Shown: positions 1 to 12,039, counted from the stretch's first letter. The stretch: DNA of 64,000 nt from Paraconiothyrium sp. Pb-2020 (GCA_022419385.1 JAJUBI010000006.1:2542001-2606000), one strand, 5' to 3'. Notes: generated by a model not told the origin, from the letters alone. Made by a program: numbers and translations.

Positions 1-3000
1 GTAGGTGAGATACTCTTCTACCATATCCATCATCCTTGTCATTTGGAAGTAGAGCAGGACGCGATGGCCGTTTGCTTTGAGTTCCCTAAGGAGCGCATCA
101 AGTTTGGCAAGCTTGCCCGAATCCGTAACAAAGCGTTGCATGGAAGGCACATCGATGTGAGTGTATCGTGCCCGTGCGTTTGTCGGTGGCGGAAGCTTGC
201 CGGTCATAGCGAGATTGGAGGTGACAGCCTTAGACTCTAGGAGTGTCTGCTCGCGCTCCGGATTTTGGGAGAAACCGTACAGTGCGTTGCGCATATAGGT
301 GTTGAAAAACGTGTTCTGCTTCTCCGCGATGACACCTTGGCTGGAGCAATATAACTCGACGGGAGGTGCAGCAGCAGCCGGCTTAGCGCATCGCTCCATG
401 ATGTTGAGACCGGTCTGTTCGAAAGACACTTGAGATACGTTGAACAGGTTCTGCATATAGCCGTTGGGAGTAATCTCAGCGAGTGCAACCCGATCCCGGC
501 GCTCAACGATGTTGAGCATCGAATATTTAGGAGCGTATGTGCCGGCTTCCTCATCGTATAGGATGTTGAAGCGAGATAGTTGCTGAGGCTGATCAGAAAG
601 GTCAACGGCACGGCGGAACAAATCTTCTCTTGCAATCTTGGATGCCTCTTGAGCTGACATGTTCGCCAATCGAAGCCACGCGAAGGCGCCATCTTCCTTA
701 GAGGACTGGTGGATATTGTCCTGGGCCCAGATGTTCATCAAATTATAAAGATAGTGCCCGTTGAACCCAGCCTTAGGATTCTCTGATCCAGGTATATCGA
801 GCCGACCACCGTTTCGGCAAACGAGGCGCGGTAGGCGATACTCGATTAGATTGCGTGTCGAATATGCTACGCTGACATTCTGACCTTCGCGCATGAAAGA
901 GGCTGTCTCAGCGTAGTGTGCAAGAGAGAGAGGTGACCAGGTATCGGTACGTTCGAAAAGATCCGGGTGGTTGCAAACCTTACGGAACTGCATGACGAGA
1001 TTCATCAGTGTAGCAGTGTCTTGCTCATCTCCCACCGCTTTCTCGATAAGATCCATTAAGCTGATCTTATTTCGAAGGCTTGTATAGTACGCTCGCTGCC
1101 TGTACGTCAGATCACAGAAGACGTCCAGTTCAATCTTGTCACCAAGCTCTTTCTGTACGTGTTTTTTGACACGCCGCAGCATGAACGGTTTTAGGATCAT
1201 GTGCAAACGTTTTAGCTGATCCTCGTTGAGCTTCGTGTTGCTCTGCGCATGACTCTCAATGTCTTTGGAAAACCAGTCGCTAAACTCATCGTGGGAGTCA
1301 AACAAACTCGGCATGATGAAATGCAGAAGAGCCCACAGTTCTTGCATGTTGTTTTGGATGGGAGTACCGGTAAGAAGCAGGCGGTTACGTGTGTTGAAAC
1401 CCAACAGACTCTTCCAACGCGAACTCTGTGACGATTTGATTGCCTGAGCTTCATCGAGAATCATGTACTGCCAATGCATCTTCTGAAAGTATTGCGCGTC
1501 CTGCACAACCAGCTGGTAAGACGTAACGAGCACGTGCATTTGCGACTCGCGGTTATACACGCGGTGTTTCCTGTCCCAGTACTTTCGAAGGATTTTTCGG
1601 TCTCCAGCAGTACCCCAGTACGGAATGACCTTGAAGGCAGGCACAAATTTGGCAATTTCTTGTTGCCAGTTGTGCAGCGTGGATGCAGGCGCAATGACCA
1701 GGAAAGGACCCCAGTAATTGTGCTTCTCGGCAAGATAAGCCATGACAGAGATCGACTGTACGGTCTTCCCGAGACCCATCTCGTCGGCTAGAATGCCGTT
1801 GATACCCTGCTCGTATAGGTTGACAAGCCAGTTGAGGCCCTTCAGCTGATATTCTTTGAGTGTGCAATTGAGCAATTTCGGCTGGGGAATGAAGTCTTTC
1901 TCGTCTTGAAGACCAGATGGATTCTGGAAGTTTAGCTCGTCTCCATCCTCGTCATCTTCACCTCCAGTGTTATTGAAAGCACGTGCTCGGTCTTGAGCTT
2001 CCTTGACAGCATGTTGGGCGTTGGCAATCGCAGCAGCTTCCAGGGCACTCTCATCTTCGTTGTCGAAGTCAAGGTCGTGAAAATTGGTGACCTTCGCGCC
2101 AGGGGCACCATCGTGCGACACATTAATGGATGGCCCGGCTGCAGGCGCCGAGCTGTCGGCTGCAGCATCCGCGTCATCGGTAGACCGCTCGATCTCTTCG
2201 GTCTTTGCTTTCTTGCCGATGAAATGGGAGTAAAGCTCTGTTTGCTGAATAAGGAAGTTGAGTTTCCTCTTTTGACGGTTAGATTCCTTCTCCGCTTCCG
2301 CCTTCCTCGCATTCTCCAATTCTGCTCGCTCGGCCATTTTGCGCTGATCTCGTTCGTCACGCTCGTTCCTCTTCCAGAACCCAAGCATCTCTCGCATGCT
2401 CCTTTTGGCCCGGGCTTGCACATCCTTCATGCTCTTATTGGTTCGCATCTGCCATCGTCGGGCTTCCTTGGACGCCAATTGTGCGGTCTTGCGGAGGTTG
2501 GACACTTTGGTGCTCAGTGAATTTTCTTTGATGCGGAAGACCTTTGGAATGTCCTTCTTTGCGATGTCTTTCCAGATTTGGCTATAGAGGTTATGATATG
2601 CCTGAGAATTGTAAGAAGTCAAAGTGATGGGTCCTAGATCTTCCGTCCCGCTTCGACTTTTCAAGGCTTCGAGACGATCTGCCTCTCGAGGGGCAATGGG
2701 AGGAAGTTCGTCTCCCCGATCGAGGGCAGCTTGGCCAGCAGCGGCGGCATCCTTCTCTGCCTGCTTTTGTTCCTTGCTCTTCTTGAGACGCCCACCGGAT
2801 CGACCACCCTTCCGCTTGCCACTCAACAGATCGTCGGACGCCTGGAATGAGCTCATGGTACCGCCTACGAAGTTAGGTTCATGAGGAGTGACCTCCCGGA
2901 AGTCCTTGCTGGGCGCATTGCCCTGGAGGAGCTGGCTGGTCGTCTTCGCTTTCCGTTCCGCCTTTGAGGCTTCGCGCAGATGCTTCTCCCGTTCTTCATC

Positions 3001-4500
3001 ATTCTCAGCTTCGTTCGCTCGCATCAGCGCTTCATTCCGCTTGGCTTCTTCGTTTTGTATCGTCTTCTCCCGTCGCCGCTTCCGTTGCATGTCTTTCTTA
3101 CGCTCCTTCTCTTCTGCGATCTCCTGGTTCTGAACCTGCTGCCAGGCCTCGGCTTCATGTTCGACACTGTAGTTTTGTTTGGCAATGTCGCGGTGAGCGC
3201 TGGAGACATCATAGAGGCGCGTTAAGGTAGCTTGGCGCCGCCGCTGTACATACATGAGTAACGGGAGATGAGATAAGTTGGTCGTGAACATACCTTGCGT
3301 TTACTGCCTTCAACGGCCTCGAGATCAAGGGCGCGCTTGCGGGTTTGCGATTCGTACTCCTCCTTTTCTTGTTGGAACTCGATGCCAAGAGTGTCCACGT
3401 CCTTCATCTCGTTTGTCTCGATATGAGCCAACGCAGCCTCCACCGCAGTCTCGTCAGGAGCGGGGAGCTCGCGGGGTACAAGCCGCAATGGCGGAGGCGC
3501 GCTGCCGACCGGTGGCATGCTCTCATAGGGTACCGCTCGATGGTCCTGGTATGGGAGATCGGCAGGTGCGGGCGATGGCACTGCCTCTTGTTTGACGAAA
3601 AGCGAGTTGGACGAGGGCTTGGAAAAAGCGCGGGTATCGTTGATCGGAGGCAGCTGTTGAGGTTTCGCGGGCGGATCGGGGTCGGCGCCAGAGTCCATGA
3701 TGCTGGATAGCGACATGGGATCTCGCTTTGGAGCAGGTGGAGGGACCTTTTTGAACTATTGTCAGCGACTGCATCAATGCCCCAAGCGCGCTTATACTGA
3801 CTTCGTCTTTCACCGATGGCTTCCGCTCATAGTGCTGCGGCGGAGGCTGCACGGCGCCATGGCTCATCGAGTGATAGCCGCTCGGAGACGCAGGCGAGTG
3901 AGCCATTGCCTCCATGTTGGCGGCGATGTGGCCGTGAGAGGCGGGGCGCTGCAGCGGCGAGTGGCGAGGGAAGGAGCTGGCGACAGGCGAGCGGTACGGA
4001 TTGTTGTACGGACTCTGCGGCGGGCGGGAGTCGTGGTAGGCGTGCGAGTCTCGAGTCTGTCAAGTGGTGTTAGCTCCGCATCCCTGGATGCACAATTCAT
4101 GGACGAAGCAGTGAGGAGGCGTGGAGACGCGTACCTGGGATGGATAATGGCTCTCGTATCGCGCGGCGGTGCCGTGGGGCTGTCCTAGGCCATGGTCTGA
4201 GGTCGGATCGTAGTATGAAGACTTGGATGCCGTGTAGAGGGCCGTGCTGAACGGCGGGAGCTGCTCGGCGGTGCCGGGCGACGTGGGCGGGCGGTGGTGA
4301 TGGGGCGATGTATGGACGAAGGATGGGTGATGGGCGGAGGGCGTGGTGGGCGAGGTCAAAGGGCGAGCGGTGCTAAGAGGTGTTTGCGTGGTTGGCCTCT
4401 GGCTCTGGTAAGCTGGCTCCCCTGGCTGCATTATTCTGTCTCGCGTGAAGCGCTCGCTCCTTTCGTCTTCAACCGAGCTTCGCTGATCGCGGAACATCAA
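1..4500 (-). CDS. INO80: INO80 chromatin-remodelling ATPase, 3' end cut by window edge
   Basis: Catalytic subunit of the nuclear INO80 complex, a Snf2-type ATPase that slides nucleosomes and exchanges H2A.Z. I place four exons at 4500-4135, 4056-3802, 3755-3294 and 3243 to beyond base 1, giving about 1442 residues before the edge. The N-terminus (about residues 1-360) is low-complexity, rich in Pro, Ser and His. A long charged helix follows, then the DBINO-type segment (near 2400-2250, FIGKK). The Snf2 ATPase core starts near 1860, with the P-loop DEMGLGKT near 1775 and the LLTGTPIQNN motif near 1360. The family's large insertion fills about 1000-130, and the second helicase lobe begins at the edge (VLLYFQMTRMMDM). 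The start at 4500 is the first ATG of a doublet. The gene is divergent from BRX1. Family identity is clear; the first-intron boundaries are inferred. Confidence 0.95.
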
Positions 4501-5400
4501 GTCGGCGCGCCTGGCACTTGGCTACTCCATGGGGAGAGGGCAGCGGCCGGTGCCAGGAGCGTGCAGCTACGGTGAGGGCGACTGCGGGCGCGCTGCAGCG
4601 ACGGCGCGGCGGATGCTGGGGGAGCACGGCACGCGTCGCAAGGCTCGAGATGGGCTGGGAGGGGATGGGAGGGGAGGCGTGGAGATGGGATGGGATGGGA
4701 TGGGATGGGACGATGCGCGGGGACGGACGGAGGCGCAATGCAGAAGCAGCAGACCAGCGCAGAGGCAGATGGTGGGGAGTTCTGCCAACCTGCCACACTT
4801 CTCGTTATTCGTGTCTAACAAAGCGTCGAACCCGGCCTGGTTGCTCTTCGACGGGTGTGGATGCACCAATAATTGAGCTACCCGGCGCATGCCTGCGCCC
4901 AGCGCGTCTCTGCGTGCTCGTCCTGGCAGCCTCACGCGGTCCCGCGGGCGTGATTGTCGCTGCCGCGCTGCTCAGCAGGTCCTTTTCCCTGCCTCGACTG
5001 CTGGACGCCGGGCGGTCCAGTTCATCGCGCGCTCGCAGCCTCACCCAGCGCTCGGCTAAACGTCGAATGGGACCATGCCCGTCATCCGCCGGCGCGCATG
5101 GCCCTCTGCACACGCCTGGTTCGCCCACGCCGCACCGCACCGCACCTCCTCGTCGTCTGCAAGACGCCGCGCACCGCGGACTGCCAGCTCCCAATGCGTC
5201 TCGTCGTGGACGCGTGCGATCCTCGGCCGTGCGCGCTGGCGGACACTGGAGCGCTGCCCCATGCCTTCCCACGCCAGCGGCAGCACTAGGCCAGAGCTGC
5301 AACTAGCGCCTCGGCGCTGCATCTCGAACATCATTTCTCACGAAAAAAAGTTGAGCGGCCGCAGCAAACCCGCGACAAGCAACAGCGCACCACACACGCC
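4501..5400. promoter_or_regulatory. Divergent INO80/BRX1 intergenic region
   Basis: About 900 GC-rich bases separate the two divergent start codons and must hold both promoters and 5' leaders. The open frames here overlap on both strands, have arginine- and proline-rich compositions and resemble no family I know, so I read them as shadows of high GC. The one clear structure is the TGGGA tandem repeat listed separately. Confidence 0.6.
4686..4710. repeat. TGGGA x5 tandem microsatellite / G-run array
   Basis: Five perfect tandem copies of TGGGA lie about 190 bases upstream of the INO80 start codon, inside a longer G-rich tract (about 4650-4710). The plus strand carries five GGG runs separated by AT, which satisfies the usual G-quadruplex pattern with two-base loops. 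Because INO80 is transcribed from the minus strand, the G-rich strand is the template for its leader or promoter. Confidence 0.9.
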
Positions 5401-6430
5401 ATGGCAGCTGTATACAAAACCCTGTCGGCGACGGGCGGTAATGAAAAGGAATCCGGGGAGCGTAGAAATCGTCAACGTGTGCTCATTTTGGTGCGTTACA
5501 TATTCTTCAAGGTGCATCCAACACACACGTGCTAACGCGCCGCAGAGCTCTCGAGGCGTCACATACCGACACCGACATTTGCTGCAGGATCTGTATTCTC
5601 TGATGTATGTTTGAGGCTCTGATCATCTAGCGTTTGTATTGACTAGCTGCAGGCCTCACAGCAGGAAGGAGGCAAAATTGGACACCAAGACCAAGCTGTA
5701 TCAACTGAACGAGCTCGCAGAATTGTACAACTGCAACAATGTCCTCTTCTTCGAAGCGCGAAAAGGCCAGGATCTGTACGCATGGATGAGCAAGGCACCA
5801 AACGGCCCGACCGTTAAGATGCATCTGCAGAACCTGCACACCATGGAAGAACTCAACTTCATCGGTAACTGCCTGAAGGGATCACGCCCGGTGCTTTCAT
5901 TCGACGCGCAATTCGAGAAGCAAGCACACACCCGCCTCATCAAAGAGCTTCTCACCCAGATGTTCGGTGTACCCAAAACCTCGCGCAAGGTCAAGCCTTT
6001 CGTCGATCACGTGATGGCGTTCACCCTCGCCGATGGCAAAATTTGGGTGCGCGTCTACCAGATCAATGAATCGGAGCCAGGGAAGAAGAAGCCCGTAGAT
6101 GGTGAAGAGATGGGTGTAGATCCCGCGCCCAAGAAGAAGGGCAAGCCGGACTTCGATGTGCAACTAGTTGAGATCGGTCCTCGTTTCGTCCTAACTCCGA
6201 TCGTCATTCAGGAATCGAGCTTTGGCGGACCCATCATCTATGAGAACAAGGAGTTCGTCTCGCCAAACCAGATTCGCGCTGATCTCAGACGAGCCAAGGC
6301 TGGCAAGTACAACAACCGGACGGAAGCGGCCAGAGACAGCAAGATTAGACGCGGAGACCTGGGCCTCTTGAGTCACGGTGGACGGAAGAAGGAGAAGGAT
6401 CCATTGAGCGATTCAGTGCTCTTTGCATAG
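5401..6430 (+). CDS. BRX1: Brix-domain ribosome biogenesis protein Brx1
   Basis: Nucleolar factor for 60S subunit maturation; Brx1 acts with Ebp2 on early pre-60S particles. Three exons: 5401-5490, 5546-5604 and 5653-6430, encoding 308 residues, the normal family length. The joined start of the Brix domain reads RQRVLILSSRG then YRHRHLLQDLYSLMPHSRKE, and the strongly conserved YNCNNVLFFEARK follows at the start of exon 3. The FGGPIIYEN motif typical of this family lies near 6220. The C-terminus is basic (GGRKKEKD). The ATG at 5401 gives the usual short N-terminal tail, and the phases of all junctions agree. It is divergent from INO80. Confidence 0.95.
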
Positions 6431-6647
6431 AATTGTGTTTTCTCGCGTGGCGTAACCGGCGTTTCTGGGAGACAAGCATCTGAAGCATTTGCAGCACTGG
6501 GACAAAAAGTTTGAGCAGCGTCGGTCAGCCTGCGTCACGTTGTCGGTAACGCGGTTGTACAGTGAGTGCATAAGGGGGATTTTATCAGGACGGGATGAGA
6601 TGTAGCTACATGCTTGTCTTACGTTAACGTATAGACGATGATACCCA

Positions 6648-7490
6648 TCAAACTCGAGGTGCGCCTCTCATTTCAGCCATATCTCTTTCCAGGCTTTCCG
6701 CATAAGCCTCGCTCACGCCGGTCACTCTTGCCTTCCGCACCTCGCAGAGTCTCTTGAACGGATCAAGCACAGTCTGCGACGTCGAGAAGTTCTGCACATC
6801 CTGAACACGATGCACCCGACCACTAGGAAAGCGCACGCGGCTGATTGCTCCGTCTATCAGATGCACGTGCAGTCGATGCAGGTTGGGTACCGTGGCCAGA
6901 AGATCAACCAACTCTTGCACCCGGCCCCGGATACCTGCCGTGAGCCCTCGTCCACCGCAATTGAATTTGATCATCCCTGTGTAGTCGTCCACATGCTCTA
7001 CGTTTACAATATAATTCTTTATTTTCATGAGGTTTCTCTGCGAAAAATGGTCCAGAAACAAATAGGACCGTCCTGGCGTCAGATTGTTCGCTGTGCGCCA
7101 GCGCTGGCGAAACTTGATCGTGTCAAATGAGACATCTATGACAAAAATGTTGTCTCCGTATATCATGTCGACGCATTCATCATGAATATGGTGACAAGTG
7201 GACAGCAGCGATATGCATCCCAATCGCCAGACGATTTCATTGCCAACCTCGCGGTCGGACCTGGGTAATGTTCTTTGCATCTACCAAACGCCATTGCTGT
7301 CGTGTGTCTCCCGCACAAGGGTCAAGTTATACTCGCTTGGTGGTTTGGCCTCGCCGTTGCCGCGCTGGAAGCGGATGTCGAATGATTCGGTGTGGGGCAG
7401 TATGTATGCAAAAATGGACAGGCGCAACTCTTTCGGAAGGGTCAGAAAAGTAGTCTTCTTCATGGATAAATAAGGGTTGGATGACTGCAT
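6648..7490 (-). CDS. F-box/2EXR-like fungal protein, possible intron over an in-frame stop
   Basis: Not recognised as a named gene. The N-terminus (FLTLPKELRLSIFAYIL) resembles the short F-box-like or 2EXR motif of many fungal orphan proteins, and downstream LLSTCHHIHDECVDMIYGDN resembles the segment that follows it in that group. An in-frame TAG at 7283-7281 splits the frame. A 72-base intron with donor GTATAA and acceptor CCCAG (about 7338-7267) would remove the stop and keep the frame, but it would also remove part of the expected conserved segment. A nonsense-disrupted gene is the alternative. No catalytic motif is visible. Confidence 0.55.
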
Positions 7491-7977
7491 AATGCTAGCA
7501 CTTTCCTGAAGCCAAATGTCGATGTCGCGCGAGTGTATTGAATGCCATATGCGGCTCGTCAGTCGGTGACCCCAGATTGGAAAGGGCGGGAGCTGATTAG
7601 GTCTAGGCGCACCTTGCTTGGCATGGTTACCTCACCTCAAACACACAGGACATGACTCCTTTCCTCCCCAACAGCCAAACATGAGAGTTCACTCAGCACC
7701 CAACCCTTCCGGGCTAGCATCCGCATCTAGTAATCATCCTGAGCATGCCTCAAATCTTTTCTATAGCCCCAACGGTGGGGTCCGTATCATCTGAACCCTT
7801 ATCTCACTTGTGTCGGCGAGAAGCAGCAACAGTCCATCATTCGAGGACGTAGCTTCGCGCCGATTCGCTTTCCAATACCAATCAATTTGATCCGAGCCCC
7901 AAGAAAGTCTAGTAGAATTAAGAGGAGGAAGGCCCAATTTCCTTACAATTTCAACTTTCCCAGCTTCCACCGCCAAC
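7491..7977. other. Divergent intergenic region
   Basis: About 490 bases lie between the divergent starts of the two F-box-like genes. I see no gene and no repeat. Pyrimidine-rich stretches precede the 7978 start, as expected of fungal promoters. Confidence 0.5.
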
Positions 7978-9045
7978 ATGCTGTTGGAATACCTGGCAAC
8001 CGAACTTCTCACCCAGATTTACTTATCCTGTACCTCTGTAACCGACGTCCTCGCTCTCGCATCTACCTGTCACCGTTTCCGTAATATTTACACCTCATCT
8101 CAGAAACTCTACATCCTCGAAACCGCCGCCGAAGCTCAGTTTGGGCCTCTGGAGGACCTCACTCAGTTGTTGACCCACAACGCGAGCCAGCCCGCTCACA
8201 TCATCCGATCTGTACCCTTCTCGATCGCTCTACTCCAACAAATCGTACGAGCCGGTCGCATCGCTGAGAAATGGTGCGATGTATACCCGTTCAAGAAGTG
8301 GAAGTACAATTTCGAGCTTCGGCGGCTCCTAACGACCGAGGAACGATATCGTCTGCGTCGGGCTGTGTACCGTTTATGGCTATATTCACGCGCGTTTCAC
8401 AATCGCGAACATCCGCGCGAGTTTCGCTCCATGAAGCTCGTTATCCAGAAGCGTGCCGGCTTGCTGCACAATTGGTCCACGCTGGAGCTGGCTGAAGTCG
8501 CAGACGTGCACAACGTGATGAGAGAGGTCGTACACAGCAACGTCTGCCCCTCGAATGGTACAATCGCTCGCAAGTTCAAGAAGCGATACCCTGACAACGA
8601 CCATCACTTGCTCTTCAATATCCATCTGAACTACCCACCACCATCGCATGCACCGCCCGCTTACAATCCCTTCACATCACAATACAGCAACCCCCTCGCA
8701 TCTCACTTCAACAGCACGTCAACCTACAATTCGCGCCACACTACATCGAAGTACAGCCTCCACCCAAACCATGAGGTCGGTGCCGAAGGTTGGGGCGACG
8801 ACATCCCACATTACTATGTGGTGGAGGACATGTTGAAGCTAGATCCGGAACAGATAATGTGGCTGAAGGAGAATGCCCCTCTGAAGGGCATGGTGGAGGG
8901 CTACGTTCGCGACTTGGGGAGCTGGTTCGAAAACAATGGGGAGACTTGGGTGCAGACGCTGGAATGGGTGTTGGACGAGCGCTGTGAGAACGTGAGCGAC
9001 TTCATGATAGCGGTTTCGGATGGAGAAATCGGGGTTGCTGTTTGA
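7978..9045 (+). CDS. F-box-like hypothetical protein
   Basis: Single-exon gene of 355 residues. The first 45 residues (YLATELLTQIYLSCTSVTDVLALASTCHRFRNIYTS) match the F-box pattern of a Leu/Pro-rich first helix followed by LALASTCHRFR, so the protein may be an SCF ubiquitin-ligase substrate adaptor. The rest is helical with several Trp-rich segments and a low-complexity Asn/Ser/Tyr/Pro stretch around residues 215-265. No leucine-rich, WD or kelch repeats are visible, so the substrate-binding part is unknown. The ATG is the first in frame after an upstream stop. It is divergent from the gene at 6648-7490. Confidence 0.75.
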   Translation: MLLEYLATELLTQIYLSCTSVTDVLALASTCHRFRNIYTSSQKLYILETAAEAQFGPLEDLTQLLTHNASQPAHIIRSVPFSIALLQQIVRAGRIAEKWCDVYPFKKWKYNFELRRLLTTEERYRLRRAVYRLWLYSRAFHNREHPREFRSMKLVIQKRAGLLHNWSTLELAEVADVHNVMREVVHSNVCPSNGTIARKFKKRYPDNDHHLLFNIHLNYPPPSHAPPAYNPFTSQYSNPLASHFNSTSTYNSRHTTSKYSLHPNHEVGAEGWGDDIPHYYVVEDMLKLDPEQIMWLKENAPLKGMVEGYVRDLGSWFENNGETWVQTLEWVLDERCENVSDFMIAVSDGEIGVAV

Positions 9046-9897
9046 TGGTGGCAGCCCGTGTACTTTTGTGGGTCGGCTTAGAGCATAATATAGACCGTCG
9101 TGCGTCAATCATCTGATGGCCGATGGACCGTAAGACTGATTGCACGATCCTCGAGAGGCGAGGTGTATTCGCCCGAAAGCCCTTCCAGAGTCTACCACAT
9201 CGTTGACCTTTAGACGGCGGCAGGACTGCCTGATGGAAGACTACGCGGTTGTCGAGAGGAGACGAAAGCGCAAGACTCACCATAGAGAAGCATGCCAACA
9301 ACATGGAAATCTTGAATTCCTGTGCTACATGGATGATCGGCACAGGGTTCTTAGGACTAGACTTCCGTAAAATTGTACGCCGCCGTCTATGCGCCACTGA
9401 CCAGTCGCATCACTCGGCGAGTAACCGTGGCAAAGCCGTGCCAAATTGCTCCGCCAAATCCCTAACGGTAAGCACGACCACAGAATCCGCACCACCGCTG
9501 GTGCTCTCACCCACAAACCATCCTTCCGGGTGGCTTGGCTCAGGTCACACCCTTTCTGTCTCCCTCGCGTCGTCTGCCCTGTCGCGTCCTCCTGGAATTA
9601 CGGATTCACATATTTGGCACCGCGTACGCACGCCTGGCTCCGCTCCTGCCTGCCTCCTCCCTCCCTCGCCTGCCTGCATCGCAATCGCGCTCCCACTTCT
9701 CGCTGGTAGTTCGATACCGAGTATGATCGCATAGACGCGCTTCTGCTCCCGTCGTTCGCTGCACCGCCGAACCGACCGCCGCCTGAAATGGGTATGCGAC
9801 CCTGCTGAGACCCTGGTTTCGTTTGCGACGCGCAACCCTCATTGACGCTTGAGTAGCTGCGGAGAAGCGCCTCTCCACCGAGGGCCTCGTCGACAAC
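9046..9897. other. Intergenic region upstream of the SLC35-like gene
   Basis: About 850 bases. Several short overlapping frames occur on both strands, but none has a recognisable domain or agrees with a splice pattern. A CT-rich stretch at about 9640-9700 precedes the transporter and may be promoter. I see no RNA gene. Confidence 0.45.
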
Positions 9898-10919
9898 ATG
9901 GACTCGCGGCAATCGCAGGATTTGCAGGAACTGCCCAAATATGAGGCACCGGACGAGCCGATTGGGATACCCCTCAAGGAGAAGCTCATAACGAGTGTGT
10001 GGATCTTCTTAAATACTGTCTCCACGCTCGGCCTGGTCTTCCTCAGCAAGCGGTATGAATACATATACACAGGAGGTCAGAGAGGTTCTGATTAGATACT
10101 AGGACATTTGAAGATTTGCAGCTCAGGCAATGCCAGCTCATGGTGGTTGGCTGGCACTTCGCCGCGACCGGCCTCGTCCTCTTCATATCAACGAAAGCAC
10201 CCTTTCGCGCCTTCAAGCCCGTCCGATTGAAGCCCTGGGACATGCTCCCTGTTTGTGCCTTCTTCGTCGGCTACGTTGTCCTTGGCAACCTCAGTCTAAC
10301 CTTTAACTCGATCGGCTTCTACCAGCTCTCCAAAGTTATGACCACGCCCACTGTCGTCCTTATAAACTTCATCCTCTTCCGCAAGACCGTGACACGCTGG
10401 ATGCTCGCTTCGATCCTGACTACCTGTCTCGGCGTTTCCTTCACTATCAATCAAACCGCCGGCCCCGCCCTCTCCGGCGTAATTGTCGCAACAATGGCTT
10501 TTTGTTCCACTGCCCTTTACCAAATATGGATAGGCAAGAAGATCGAGGACTTTGCTGTTTCCCCGCCGCAGCTGCTGCTCAACCAAGCGCCCCTCTCTGT
10601 CATCATGCTTATCCCCTTTATTCCCTTCATCGACACTATTCCCGACATCAGCAAGGTGCCCTCAGACAAGCTCTACTCCGCTTTCCTCTCCGGTATCATG
10701 GCGTCCTTGTACAACCTCTCGCAATTTCTCATCATCGGCCGCACCTCCGCGCTTACGTTCAACATCGTTAGCCACATCAAATCCATACTCATTCTGTCGT
10801 TTGGATGGTACAGTGAGGGTAAGATTCTGAATCTGAGGGACTGGCTAGGCGTGTCACTTGCGCTTGGTGGAGGATGGGTGTACTCGCATTTGGCGATGCG
10901 GGCAAAATTGCGCAGATAG
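9898..10919 (+). CDS. SLC35E-type drug/metabolite (TPT/DUF250) transporter
   Basis: Multi-pass membrane transporter of the triose-phosphate/nucleotide-sugar branch of the DMT superfamily, probably in Golgi or ER. Two exons, 9898-10052 and 10103-10919, give 323 residues with about ten hydrophobic helices. The join restores LSKRTFEDLQLRQCQ, the family's conserved cytosolic link before the WHF motif. VMTTPTVVLINFILF and the C-terminal NIVSHIKSILIL carry the paired-repeat TPT signature. The acceptor at 10101-10102 was chosen because it alone keeps the frame and yields the conserved FED-LR segment. Closest by pattern to SLC35E3-like proteins; the substrate cannot be told from sequence. Confidence 0.85.
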
Positions 10920-11460
10920 GGGAGATGTGGAGATGAGCGTGGGTAGAATTCTGAACGCGGCGCAACAGAGGCGTCAGTGCACGCGCACACAAAGCATTGG
11001 GCTGGGGTTAGCGGTATTCCTTGTGGGTTTTGCATACAAGCCACGCGCGTACGGTGCATTGGTGTTTGAATGTTGGGCTTTCCGATCACTATTTGGCGAC
11101 ATTAGACGACATGATCTTGGGCGCGCGAGACGTTGGGCGCTTCCATTACTATATACCTACTAATATCATTCTTAAAGAATACGAAGTGTGTGCACGAGTG
11201 AGGAACCACACGGTTTCGTCTTACCGCCAGTAGAAGAGATGGCTGAGACCGGGTCACACAGCTCACGAAAAGGTGGTCGGATGCTTCCGCCAATTCCTCA
11301 ATACCTACCAACATGAAGTGAAGCAGCTTGCATGCTTATGAGTGTAATTTAACACCAATGTTCCTTAACACCATTTAACGTACAAAGCTCTTAACAATTC
11401 TTCCAGCGTCAACCAGATATATTCATCGCACGTCAATGGCCGAAGAAATCCACACCGACA
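10920..11460. other. Intergenic region, convergent 3' ends
   Basis: About 540 bases between the 3' ends of the transporter and the minus-strand Cys-rich orphan. AT-rich stretches near 11160-11400 could hold polyadenylation signals. I see no gene. Confidence 0.4.
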
Positions 11461-12039
11461 TCACGCAACCCGCTCCACCAGCACTCTCTCCCTCTCCCAC
11501 TCCCACTCCCACTCGATACACAGCCTCTGCCTAATCTCGATCTTGATCTCAACCTCCATACCTATCTCTCCAATTCTGCTCTCCAGCTCTAGCACACGCC
11601 ATGTCCCTCTCTTCCTCACATATACTACGCAGTGCCGTCCAGCGTCGCGGGGTAGCAGTTGTCTCACTACGTCCTTTGCTTTTTCGCAGCCACAGACACT
11701 CAAATTACGCATCCGTGATGAGCGGAACGGCTCGCAAATATGCGCGGTGACATGCACTGGGCAAGTGGGAAGGGGAGGCGGTGAGGGACGGGGGCCATAG
11801 ACGGTCTTGTAGGAGTGGCACTGGCGTGCAAACGAGACCAAGCAGTGGCTTTCGTGCAGGCAGCGTGTGGTCTTTTCGATTCGGATACTGTGGGACATGC
11901 AGAGGCCCATGGCCGGAGATGAAGGTAAAGGTGTGGCCGGATGTTGACGCGGCGCTGTGACTAGTGGTGGAGCTGTGTGTAAGGAGATGGAGAGAGGATC
12001 TGCATCAACACAGCCGCAGGAGTCTCGATGGAAAGACAT
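11461..12039 (-). CDS. Cys-rich hypothetical protein
   Basis: Intact 192-codon frame with no recognised family. It begins SFHRDSCGCVDADP and holds a Cys/His-rich centre (MSHSIRIEKTTRCLHESHCL, then a run of Cys from CPVHVTAHICEPF to SVCGCEKAKD), which could bind metal or form disulphides. No signal peptide is visible. The last 25 residues are a Glu/Trp/Arg repeat encoded by a CCCACT-type microsatellite (about 11490-11515 on the plus strand). I think it is a real gene because the frame is open and the Cys spacing looks ordered, but no homologue comes to mind. Confidence 0.45.
   Translation of the reverse strand: MSFHRDSCGCVDADPLSISLHTAPPLVTAPRQHPATPLPSSPAMGLCMSHSIRIEKTTRCLHESHCLVSFARQCHSYKTVYGPRPSPPPLPTCPVHVTAHICEPFRSSRMRNLSVCGCEKAKDVVRQLLPRDAGRHCVVYVRKRGTWRVLELESRIGEIGMEVEIKIEIRQRLCIEWEWEWERERVLVERVA

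Noticed and set aside
4518..5306. 262-codon plus-strand frame between INO80 and BRX1
   Set aside because: Arg/Pro/Ala-rich, competes with equally long frames on the other strand, and contains the TGGGA microsatellite; no family resemblance.
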